DNA of 64,000 nt from Diatrype stigma (Eukaryota; Ascomycota; Sordariomycetes; Xylariales; Diatrypaceae): the NCBI GenBank assembly GCA_022225965.2, contig JAKJXP020000035.1, forward strand, positions 191,024-255,023, given 5' to 3'. Under the pieces are notes generated by a model, which did no database searches, had not been told where the DNA came from, and was given only the letters and a program-made list of their open reading frames with translations. The first letter of the stretch is position 1. Every line of letters begins with the position of its first letter. The translations under genes were made by a program, and so were the position numbers. Below, piece by piece: positions 22,756-33,073 of the stretch.

Positions 22756-23736
22756 GATACAAGATACAAGCATAGACTACATCATTGAGGTGTGTGAGTC
22801 AGGGAAGTTCTTTTCTGTTGGACAATGCCTATTGCAGGTGGTGATTGCAGGTGGTGCTGGGCAATGGAGATGGTGACCAGCTGTCGAGCTAAGAGGACGC
22901 GCTCCAACGCGACAGGCCGGACCTCAGAACTTGAAGCTAAGGTAGATAGATTGGCCACTTAAGTAAGGTACGGATACGCTTGTGGGACGAAGTCATGTGG
23001 CATGTGGCTTGGCATATGGCATATGGCATGTGGCAAGTGGCTGTACTCTGGTTTGACTGTCAACGGGACGGGACCTCGGGACTGTCTGACTCCTTTGGCA
23101 GGCTGCAGTTAGGCTGTAGGTACCTACAATAGGTACCTACAATAGGTACCTAGCAGGTAGCGATTGCAGATTGGCCGTGGAAGATTGCGGCTACATACAT
23201 AGTACCTTAATACATACAGCCTGCAGGTATTAAACTTTAGCTGGCTGAGTCATGATACGCTGAGGAGCGCTTGGACCAGCACTTCGTTATCCAAGGTTTT
23301 CTGGATCAGGCAGAACGTCACAAGGCTGTTTCTTAGCCCTTTTCCCATTGTTCTAAATATCCTTTACACTACCCAACACTCCACAACCTTGGTTGGAACT
23401 TACCTCTTCCCCGTCTCCTCACTCGTCGCCCTCTCATTGTTTCTTTCATTTCGCCTGAACTGATCGAGGGGAGGACTGAGGCTTCCGTCCGTCGCGATTC
23501 ATTCAACAACTTTCCTTGTTTCCTGCATCTTCACCGGCTTCCCTACGACGCCGAAACCTGGGAATTTCCAAATTACAAACGGCTCCTCACTTCCCACATC
23601 CTACAGACTTCCATAACCAAGTAATCCTCTTTATCACCAAAGGAAACATTTCTTTCCTCAGCGACTCTCCTCTCGCTTCACGATCGCTGCCCGTCTTTAC
23701 CGTTTCTTCACTGCGACGTAACGACTCGCCGCAGCC
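22756..23736. promoter_or_regulatory. Divergent spacer between MPH1 and MEX67
   Basis: A 0.98-kb bidirectional promoter region. It carries a CATATGGCATGTGG-like repeat near 22995-23040 and three copies of a TAGGTACCTACAA unit at about 23116-23151, followed by a pyrimidine-rich leader before MEX67. No additional gene is seen. Confidence 0.5.
23116..23151. repeat. Three tandem TAGGTACCTACAA-type palindromic units
   Basis: Three copies, each about 13 bases, of a unit centred on the palindrome TAGGTACCTA. The same palindrome is scattered through other spacers of the window. Confidence 0.85.
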
Positions 23737-25953
23737 ATGGCTCCTACCGGTCCGCGAAATGGAGCTGCGCCGTCGCGCAAACCGTCCGGTGGGGGGAAGA
23801 CTCAGCGTGGAGGTGTTGCCAAGCGCCGTGCCGGAGGCCCACTCAGGGTAGATAGGGATGGCGACCTCGAGATGGACTCTATCACTGGTGGAAACAAGCG
23901 TGCCAACAACTCTGCCCCAACCGGACCAGCTCGATCCAGGAAGCCAGCACCAACGACTGGTCGCGCCCCGAAGCCCACAGCGAAGGCCCAGCAAATCATC
24001 AACAAGGTCATCACGTCTGGTAGTGGCAGCCTTTCCAACCGCATTTCAAATGGAATAGCAAACCCCTCCGCGCGAACCACCCGAAGCGGCCGTCAGATCA
24101 ACGCCCCGAACTCGATGACCTTGAAGGTCGAAGGGCTCAAGACTAGCAAAGCAGTCAACAACGAAGGGGGCGGGCTCAAAGAGCTTTTGACCTTCCTCGA
24201 ACGAAAAGCCCAGCACGTCGGAAAAGTCACAAGACCAATCAGGATCAAGAAGGTATGTGTTAGTATCCGATCCTAGGGTCTGGGATGTTACGACGCGACG
24301 CAAATTCTCCGTATTCGTTTCTATGCCGTTTAGCTCGCAAAAACGAGGAGATAGACAAGTTCCAACCGATCCGCGTACCTGTCCCGGCTTCCTAGATTTT
24401 TACCAAGGTTTCATTACCTTGCTAACATCTAGTAGTCACATGTAAATGGTGACTTCGTCTATATCACAGCAAGCAAGGAGGATGCCGAAGAGATACTTAA
24501 GTTGAACAACTTCGGTTGGGCTGGAACTACCTTGAGCATCAGCGAGAATTCCGATGGCAATCCCACCGCCAGCGAGCCCACCATATCCTCCGATGCTGCA
24601 GAAATAAAGCAGCAGCTCCGCAACATTCTCAGTGTACGATACAACCCCGAGATAAAGTTACTGGACCTTTCCGCGCTCGGCGAAGATGCTGGTCTTCAAT
24701 CTATGGGCTTCTTCAGTGGCGCAACTGGACCGGAGAAGATGGTGAAGATGTTTCGAGCCTTGATGGCAATCTGCGATGGCATATTCAAGACCCCCAAGGA
24801 ACGACGGGACGGTGTCGTCAGTGTGAGCTTGGCTGGCAACAACATCGATGATGTTCTTCAGATCATGGCCTTGTCCGAGACCTTTCCTGAACTGGTCAAC
24901 CTCGATCTCAGTCGAAACCAGTTCAGAGACCTCAAAGGACTGCAAAAATGGCGACACCGATTGCGCCATATGCAGACTCTTCTCCTCAACGACAACCCCA
25001 TCGAGATTACAGATCCAAACTACAAGGTCGAGTTGACGAGCTGGTTCCCGAAGCTCCAGCACATCAGCGGCATCCAAGTCAGGACTCCAGAACAGGTCGC
25101 TGCAGAACAGGCCGCACTAAAGCCTACGCCTATTCCGCAGAGCGGCCCTGATTTCCGTGATATCGGTGGAATCGGGGAAGGCTTTATCAAAGAATTCATG
25201 CAGATGTATGACATTGATCGCCAGGCTTTGGCAGCCAAGTATTACGATGATCAGAGCACGTTTTCTGTGGCCGTCGCCAACTCCCGCTCGCCTCGTCGGT
25301 CGGATACACCACAACCTTCATGGTCCGCTTACATCAAATACTCTCGCAATCATACGATGATCACCGCCCAGAGGTATCAGCGTCTGTTCACCGGGACGAG
25401 TCTCATCTACGGGATATGGCAGAAGTTGCCTCCGACCCGGCACCCCGATCTAGTCACACAGATCGACAAATACATGATCGACTGTCACCCGATCAATGGC
25501 CTGGCAGACCCGACAGGCCGGGAACCGAACGGGACATCAGGATTGATTATAACCATCCACGGTGAATTTGAGGATCAGGACCCCGGGACAATGAAGACCG
25601 CTTTACGAAGCTTCTCTCGCACCCTCATCCTAGGTCCTGGTATCCCGGAAAGAAACCCCATTCGGGTCATTAGTGATATGCTATCTCTCAAAGCACACAG
25701 TCCCTTGCAACAACAGTCGGGCGAGCAGGATCCGAGACAACAGATGGTGTTGGAGCTATCCAAGCAGACGAGCATGACGGCCGAATATTCCAAACTCTGC
25801 TTGGAGGGGGTCAACTGGAATTTCGACCAGGCCCTCGTCGCATTCACTGAAAAGAGGGTAAGTGACACTGAACGCATATATATATCTGCAAACTAACCAA
25901 ACGTGCCATAGGCCCAATTACCACCTGAGGCTTTTGCGACGGCAGCCATCTAG
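23737..25953 (+). CDS. MEX67: mRNA export factor MEX67 (TAP/NXF1)
   Basis: Non-karyopherin mRNA export receptor that works with Mtr2 at nuclear pores; 659 aa. Three exons: 23737..24252, 24436..25857 and 25912..25953. Intron 1 is 183 bp with GTATGT, GCTAAC and TAGTAG; the first AG would place a stop codon in frame, so the second is used. Intron 2 is 54 bp. After a Gly/Arg/Lys-rich N-terminus and an RNP-like fold come leucine-rich repeats (PELVNLDLSRNQFRDLKGLQ, MQTLLLNDNPI), an NTF2-like domain (GGIGEGFIKEFMQMYDIDRQ, IWQKLPPTRHPD) and a UBA-like TAP-C domain (LELSKQTSMTAEYSKLCLEG, LPPEAF) completed by the 14-codon last exon. The ending matches the family exactly, which supports the last splice. 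Confidence 0.95.
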
Positions 25954-27160
25954 GGATTTGCCACGATCATGAATGAGTAGGGTGGACAGCTAGGTTGGAG
26001 GATGTGATTGCATTGGCGAGGCGTTAATAGGACAAACGGTTGGCATTGTATTCCAGACAAGGGTAGCGTCATCATCTGAACGGTGACTTTGGCTTCATTG
26101 TATCTATATATTATTGCTTTTGGAGGGAGTACTGCTTCGAGTATTCTTGCGCTGTAAGGGATTATTCTTTGATAGAAAGCAAGGCACAGGAAACAGAGGA
26201 TCTCTTGAAAGTCAACGTCAGACGAGAAGCACTCGACTGCCTGAGTACGTAGGTAGTTTCGACTTCTCTCATCGTCGACGAAATTACAGCGAAACCAAAC
26301 TACCGTCTTTCTTAAGTTCTACACGTCCGGAAGAGTGTCGGAAAGAAGCTTTGCTCCGGGATCGCGTTAAGAAGCCCACCATGAGGCATCGACTTTAGGT
26401 CATGCAGACACATTGCTACCGCGCGCTTTCGGCACGATCCGAGTGTGTCATACTCCAAGTTGATAGTTGATTGACCAACATGAGTACATGAGCATATGGT
26501 TTACATTGCAATACTAGTAAATGCCCGTCAGCCGCCTGCACCCCAAGGTCCGCCGACGTCATCTGAGCGGCCGGGCGCTTAGGATTGTCGACTTACATGT
26601 CAGCAAGTCTACCTGCCAGCTCTCCCCCAATAGCGTGACGGTACGATGCAAAGGCAAGGCCATCCGGGCTAGGTGATTCGCCAGTTCTCAATTTCTGCAT
26701 CACTCAACCGAACGCACAGGACAGAATGATAGGTCGGAAAGCATGGGCTTGATCCAATCTTGCATTGCCGTCCCGAGAAAGTCACTCACAGACAGTTTGG
26801 GGGCGATGACGGACTGGCTGGTCGCATTTCGCCAATCGTGTACATAGGTAGTTATTGTACGATGAGAGGGGCACCCCAAGGGTCATGATTCTTCGCATAC
26901 ATACCTGGATACACATATAGAAACTTCATCGTTGATCAATCGAGTTCGTTGAGTTAGAGCCTCCTGTCAATTCTTACAGTCGTACACAGAGCATTCCTAT
27001 GAAAATGTGCTGTTTGACCACCGCCTCGCAGGATCAGGGGGTAGCTTTCGACAAGAAGAATGATGCTATAAATGGCGCTTATGGCTCTACATAGGCAGCA
27101 CTTTGGGAGATGCAGTTTACAGGCCTCTAGTCAGCCCCCTTAATTGGCAGGATTGACGAT

Positions 27161-27205
27161 GTCACCACACCATATGTCACCAAACCATATGCCACCACAC
27201 CATAA
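27161..27205. repeat. Three tandem 15-bp units (GTCACCACACCATAT type)
   Basis: Three adjacent near-identical copies at 27161-27175, 27176-27190 and 27191-27205. They share CACCA(C/A)ACCATA and differ at a few positions. Non-coding context. Confidence 0.8.
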
Positions 27206-28146
27206 GACTGATAAGTTGAACGTCTGTCGACCCATTTACACACCTACCTACTTCGTAACCTACCTAGTTATTAATGTGGCACGACCTCGAATCCCCAATG
27301 GTGGTGGATGGATAGGATTTGGAGAACCAATGGCATCTCGATCGCTGCCCGTCTTGGGGTGACTGTTAGCATAAACGATCACCTACATAGTCAGTCAACA
27401 GACAGCTACCTAGTACCATGTGCCGAGTGATGCTTGAACCGTCATTAAACTTATGACGCGCCCCCCTTCCCGAAGCGCCGGGACTTTGCTCCATGCCCGA
27501 GCAACGATTCTCGACCGAACGGGGTCTTGAGCAACGGGGGACAATCGCAATTTCATCGGAAGAGCTGCGGTTTTATTAGCTAATCCATGCAGTTGATGCG
27601 AAGGAGAAGGTGAGAGAGAGGAGTCGCGAAGAGTTCCCGGGGGATGTGCCAGTCTTACATACATTGCACTAACATAACCATCCATCGGTCTCTTCCGCTC
27701 GCTAGATCATGGAACGAACCATCGAACTAGACGAAGCGAAGTTCTATTTGTGTATATCGTGCAGTAACTATCTAGACTGCGCGATGCTTCACTAGTGGTA
27801 ATTAGTGCGTTATATAGATATAGGCAATCAATCAATTCGACGGAGGAAGGATTGTTTTCTTAAAACGCCCGAGAATCTCACGATGCTGCTTGCTCGCTTG
27901 CTTGCTGAGGACCAGGAATGTTTCGTCGAAACCGACGGGGACCATGACCATGTTCGCTGCACGCTGCAAGTGATCACGCCAAGCAAGCCCAAAAGATGAA
28001 AACCGGCGGTGGATCGGCCGTGTTTGGCTTAGCTAGGTACTTATAAGTTATAGCTGTGGGAATGGGAGGGAGGGAGGGGAGGGCCCTGGACCCTGGGGTT
28101 GCATCGGAGCAGCGTTAGCTCAGGGGCTGGGCAGGCGACGTGCTGC

Positions 28147-28173
28147 GCAGCGCCGTTTCACGAGAGGCGCTGC
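28147..28173. repeat. Perfect 8-bp stem-loop
   Basis: GCAGCGCC and GGCGCTGC separated by an 11-nt loop, within a GC-rich patch. TTAGCTCAGGGG upstream (about 28115) resembles a tRNA A box, but the spacing and T arm do not fit a tRNA. Confidence 0.7.
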
Positions 28174-30823
28174 CACCCAATGGCCGGCCAGCGTCCGCAT
28201 GGAAATCGTCCCACCCAGCACCCCGAACTGAACCGAACTGAACCGAACTGCCACCTGCAGACCTACCGTCTGTCACCTAGACCTGCCTGCATATGGACAT
28301 ACACTGAAAACCTACATCCAATCCATGGATAGATTCGACCGGATTTTCGTAGCTTTGCTGAACCTGGCCGCCGACATATTGCTAAATAACTGCTTGCAGT
28401 GCCTGGAACGGCAGAAGCAGTTAGTGCAGCTCTTTTCGGCCTATTACCTGCTATGTAGGCATGTAGGTCACTAAATCTTGCTACCTAATAAGTGCTGTGT
28501 ATGTATGTTGTATGCACATGTGGCATTTGACCATGCCTCATGAGGTTTTGATGCTGCTTCATACAGTATAGGTAGAACTGGTAGACTGCCTGCTAGACTA
28601 TACGAGTGGTACCACTCACTTACCACCCGGGTGGCTGGTCAAACACAGCATCATTCGGCCGTCCTCGTAGGTTTGCTACTAACTAACTAACTAGGTGCCT
28701 AATCTGTCTCGTATCGGTCCTGAGGATAGTGAACAAGAACCGTATTTGTACTTAGTCCGCTCTGCATCGTAACGTAACTAGAAAGCAGCCTGTGTTATAT
28801 AAGGGTTGACAATGATGGCAGGTCGAAAGTGAAACTCGCAGTTTCATTGGTTGCAATTACGCCGTTGAAGATAGCCGTGCCTAGGTTCTGAGCCCCTTTT
28901 CTGCGGCGCGTGCTTGGGGCCAGCCACGAACGCTCTATCTATCGTACCTGCGTGATACTGTAATACTGTATGTATGTACATGCTCCGGTGTATGGTCGCT
29001 CAGGTATGGAAATACAAGGGCTAGGGTGGTTTGTCTGTACCCGGCTAACCATAGTGTAGACACCCGCCCGGGCACCTGAAGTTGCCATACCTGGCAGCTG
29101 CCTGGGTGCCACGGGTGCGTAGTTCCTGAGCTCTGTCTGTACTAGACTAACCCGACTAAAGCACGTAACGCTTTGATCGTCCCGCAATAATTCAATTCGT
29201 CCAACCATCATGCACAGCCATGGGTCCCTCGTCACCTTCCCACGCAGTCCCATGCTGCTCCCTTGTCCCTCTCGTCCCTCTCGTCCTCCTTCTCATCCAG
29301 TCGCGGGCTCGTATCGCCCCCAGGCCAGTGCTTCTGGTGCTGGCGTCCTGGCGGGATCCGTCGTTTCTCAGGGCTTCCTGGGCTTCTCAGATCTGGCCAT
29401 CTACGAAGTATCGCTGCTTGTCTGCTTGCCTGCTGGACTGGTTTGCTCGCTTGGTTACCCCCCAGCGTATTCGCACGAAGTAGACACATCCCTAACCAAC
29501 TACTCTTCCTACTCTCCCTCACACTCTTTCTTGCTGGGACCGTGGATACCCAAACTGCGCTCTTTACCTATCTCATATACATACATTCTATAAGTCATTA
29601 TACATATCTGCTTCGATAGTTTACTACGCCGTCGCCGTTCGATGCCTGTCTTGTTGGAGTAGAAGCCGTTTGTGTTGGTTTGTGTCCTGGGGATTACTGT
29701 GCCGATCTATCTTAGCTATTACCCAATCTTGCCGGTATCTACCTGACTTGTAGTAGATTCCCATAAGAACGCGTGTTAAGCCACCAGGGATTCGGCCATC
29801 TGACGAAAGTACAAGTGGTGCCGGTGGTGCCAGTGGTGCGGAAGGAACCTTCAAGGGTGAAGGGGTGGACAACGGTTCGGTTTGATCCAAGCAACCACCA
29901 CCAAACCAGATTGGTGCAGCCGCTCCGCTTTTGCCCTCAAATCTGCGACGGCTCGCCCTTCATCAAACTGATCAGAGAAGGCCGTGTGGTGTACGAAGTA
30001 GACTTGTCACTTGTGTGTGCCAGTGTGGGCGTGTGGCTGTTTCTAGACACCTTCTGCACTTTCTGCACCTTCTGCATTGGCAAACCGCACGGGAGACGAG
30101 CCGGAAACATCCTCCATCTTCAGCAACTGCCCAAACCTTCGTTTCTGCAGATCTCTCCCTCCAGCTCAACGGCCTCACCTCGCCTCTGGTTTGGTTCTCC
30201 TTCTTCGGCCACTCCAACGCTGCTAGTCACGGCGAGGACGAGCTTACCGTTTGCCCTTCTTTAGGAAATTCGATAATTCGATACTTCGATTACACGACTA
30301 CATGATTGCATTGCACTTTGGTTTACGGTCCTTGCTGCTTCTTTTTTGCGTACACTCCCATCCCCATCCTTTACAGCTCGACGCGCCGCATACCAATCTA
30401 CCATAACCAAGACAACGGCTAGTTGCACTTAATCATCTCGTCGGTAGATGTTCTAGCCGCTCTTTGAAGTTGAAGTTTCAGCAACACGAAAAACGCTGAT
30501 CCCTGATCGCACAGCAGGAGGGACTGGCTATCTTAATAAATCTCCGTTGCATCTACGCGACTCGGCAGTGGACTTGTTGAATCTCATACTCCCCACTGTA
30601 AGACACTGGGGATATCCCCTCCATATTCACGGTTATTCCGTGTGCTGCGCCTCGACCTAACACCTTCACGGCGCCAGCCCTTTCGCATTCTGACACCTCG
30701 GGCATTATCACGACCACGTCTACTATGCTTCTGTAGAACAATTGTTGATTCTCGGGCTCATATCGAGCCATTGATCGGATATATTGCCTCTTGGTTGGCT
30801 TCTAGGACAAGAACGGTATCGTC

Positions 30824-33073
30824 ATGGCACTCCCGCAACCGGAGGTGTCCTTGACGGGTAGCTGCAGTGTCGTCTTCCAGAATGTCCTCTACACGTACTC
30901 CGGCTCGGCATTCCAGTCACTGGCGCTGGAAGAGGGAGCTGAGTGGAAAACACTGCCGAACGGAGAGTCGGTAGAGGGCGGGGTCTGCGTGGGCTCAACG
31001 CCCGGTGATCCTTCTGTAGCGGCATTGTTCATCGTTGGCGGAACTTCCACGAATCCAGATTATACTGGCCTCCAGCGATACACCTACGCGGCTGGGAAAT
31101 GGGAAACAGTCCAGTTGACGGACGCGGTTTTGAAAGGCCGCGTTCAGCATAGCGCGACATTCCTCACTGCCAGCGATTCGATTCTCGTATACGCGGGAGA
31201 CCAGGATGGTGGGAATGGTCCATCTTCGCAGACCTTTACGATACAGGCTTCCGAACCTCACGGTGTCCAGGCGTACCAGTCCACCATCTCACCCCCAGGT
31301 GTCGCCCCGTTGCTTCTGCCATGGTCAGCAACGCAGGCTGTCATGATCAGTGGCAACCCAACCAACGTGAATGTCATGTTGTTCGATACGGCAGCATCGT
31401 GGGTTGACTCTGGAACCACCTTGGCCGCACCACTCTGGCAAAACGGAGCAACTCCGAAAGCGGCGCTTGTCACTGGCGATGATGCCAGCAAACACCTCTA
31501 CACTTTCGATCTTAGTGGCTCTCCGGGTCGTGTCGATAGAATTGTCTTGGCGGGCGCTGGCAGTACTCCGATAACTGCATCTGCCCCCGTCACGGCGAGA
31601 GCAATCAAGGTCAAGGGGCGCCAATTGGTAGATGCCTGGCCAGATTACAACTCGACTTTGGCGCCAACCACTACTCGAGATGGGTTCTCGGTTGCGAGTG
31701 ATTCGACTGGTTTGATGGTTATATCAGGTGGTAACGATGAGGAGCCGCTGACAGTATTCAACGGGAAAGAGAACAAGTGGATAGACACTAACGCATTGCT
31801 TGTGCCGGAACAATCGGTCCTGTCGGTTGGATCATCGACGAGCTCTACGGCAACCTCTTCGGAAACCTCTTCGGCGACATCTTCAGCGACGTCCTCGGCG
31901 ACATTATCGGCATCATCAGCGTCTTCAACGTCGGGGTCAGCGACTTCCTCGATTGCCGCTTCAACGAGTAGCGCCGCGAATCTGGTTGAAACTGCTGCTT
32001 CATCTGCTACAGCTTCTCCTGAAGCCTCCCAGGGTATGCCTCCAACGGTAATTCTTGGAATTGTGCTCGGAGTTATCTTCGGTATCGCCTTCCTCCTTGT
32101 CCTACTGCTTTTCTGTATCAAGAAAGCTCGACAGAGAAAGAATCCTGCTCCCGCAGCTGCATCTCAGGATTTTGGTGGGATGGTGGATGAGAAGGGTCCT
32201 ATACGAGATCTGCCTCAAGGTCCAAGTCCTTTCGTACCCGGTCACGCACACCAGGGCTCTAACGGGTCATTTTCATCGATGGCTATCTTGATGGGCGGGG
32301 CTCAAAAACCTGGCATCAAGAGAAATCAAAGCAATGGGACCAAGCGCAGTTCTGTGAGCAGTATATTCAACAAAGAATTCAAGAGCACCATTGGTAGGCC
32401 ACAATACAAGGAAGAACCAGAGCCAGACTTCGTCCCGAGAAGCAAGAACGTCCTGCCTTCAGGAGCAAACGCACCAAAACGACCTCCTCGAGCTTCGGTT
32501 AACCAAGATGGCATGAGGAGAAGCTCTGGCTGGAATCGATATTGGTCAGGTGGAAGCCTGAATCTCCTTGGTCTTGGCGCCAGTGGCAACAATACACAGC
32601 GGCAGACGCTTGCCTCGGAGACGTCACACTATTCGGAGAACATTGCCAATAGAATGACCGCAGACTCTGCAACCGTGCCACCACTCCACGTGGAAACGAG
32701 GTTAGAACTGAACCGTGTCAATTCTGGCAGTCCGACAGTCTCGCAGTACAATCCTCACATTCGGGAGGGCCAAAGCGGACAAATCGAGAGGCCGGTTTCG
32801 AGTACGTCATCGGCTGCCTACTCCAGTGGCATCCCTGAGAGTGTCAACGATAACTGGGATCCTGCAATGGCGAAAAAGCCCTGGGGATCCGATAGGTCTC
32901 CCAGTAGTCATTACAGCCAAAGTACTATCAACTTCGTCGCAGGCCTAGCGGCAGGCAACACCAGCACCAGCACCAGCCGACCCCCGGTTGGAGTGTCGCG
33001 GCAACCTCAGCTCGACAAACCGGCTGTATCATCCGATATGAGCTGGCTAAACCTAGGCGAGCCAAACAAATAA
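30824..33073 (+). CDS. Beta-propeller-like single-pass membrane protein, fungal family of unknown function
   Basis: 749 aa, one exon. Residues about 1-330 show kelch-like features (ALFIVGGTSTNPDYTGLQRY, SILVYAGDQDGG, LMVISGGNDEEPLTVFN), consistent with a beta propeller. A Ser/Thr/Ala-rich stalk (about 335-400) leads to one transmembrane helix (about 407-431, TVILGIVLGVIFGIAFLLVL) with a KKARQRK stop-transfer. A 320-residue disordered basic/Ser-rich cytoplasmic tail ends in SWLNLG. No N-terminal signal peptide is visible (MALPQPEVSL). Relatives in Sordariomycete databases have, from memory, often been labelled as pre-mRNA splicing factor CLF1. Nothing here resembles the HAT repeats of true Clf1, so that label should not be copied. 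A role as a cell-surface or polarity sensor is only a guess from architecture. Confidence 0.88.
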   Translation: MALPQPEVSLTGSCSVVFQNVLYTYSGSAFQSLALEEGAEWKTLPNGESVEGGVCVGSTPGDPSVAALFIVGGTSTNPDYTGLQRYTYAAGKWETVQLTDAVLKGRVQHSATFLTASDSILVYAGDQDGGNGPSSQTFTIQASEPHGVQAYQSTISPPGVAPLLLPWSATQAVMISGNPTNVNVMLFDTAASWVDSGTTLAAPLWQNGATPKAALVTGDDASKHLYTFDLSGSPGRVDRIVLAGAGSTPITASAPVTARAIKVKGRQLVDAWPDYNSTLAPTTTRDGFSVASDSTGLMVISGGNDEEPLTVFNGKENKWIDTNALLVPEQSVLSVGSSTSSTATSSETSSATSSATSSATLSASSASSTSGSATSSIAASTSSAANLVETAASSATASPEASQGMPPTVILGIVLGVIFGIAFLLVLLLFCIKKARQRKNPAPAAASQDFGGMVDEKGPIRDLPQGPSPFVPGHAHQGSNGSFSSMAILMGGAQKPGIKRNQSNGTKRSSVSSIFNKEFKSTIGRPQYKEEPEPDFVPRSKNVLPSGANAPKRPPRASVNQDGMRRSSGWNRYWSGGSLNLLGLGASGNNTQRQTLASETSHYSENIANRMTADSATVPPLHVETRLELNRVNSGSPTVSQYNPHIREGQSGQIERPVSSTSSAAYSSGIPESVNDNWDPAMAKKPWGSDRSPSSHYSQSTINFVAGLAAGNTSTSTSRPPVGVSRQPQLDKPAVSSDMSWLNLGEPNK

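Larger units (their letters stand above)
25954..30823. other. 4.9-kb gene-free stretch upstream of the beta-propeller-like gene
   Basis: No open frame here encodes a recognisable protein; the longest (about 160 codons, 29773-30264) looks like chance in pyrimidine-rich sequence. Visible items are a 15-bp triplicate at 27161-27205, a CCGAACTGAA triplicate near 28223-28250, an 8-bp perfect stem-loop at 28147-28173 and GTGGTGCC or CACCTTCTG triplicates near 29815 and 30050. The right-hand 1.6 kb is rich in CT runs and may be a long promoter and 5' leader. A non-coding transcript cannot be excluded. Confidence 0.55.

Noticed and set aside
28113..28177. Possible tRNA starting at an A-box-like TTAGCTCAGG
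   Set aside because: Only about 65 nt between the apparent acceptor strands, no T arm, and the pairing is explained by the 8-bp hairpin.
29210..30305. Plus-strand frames of 120-160 codons
   Set aside because: Cys/Leu/Ser/Pro-rich products of CT-rich sequence, no conserved motif, and overlapping frames open equally.
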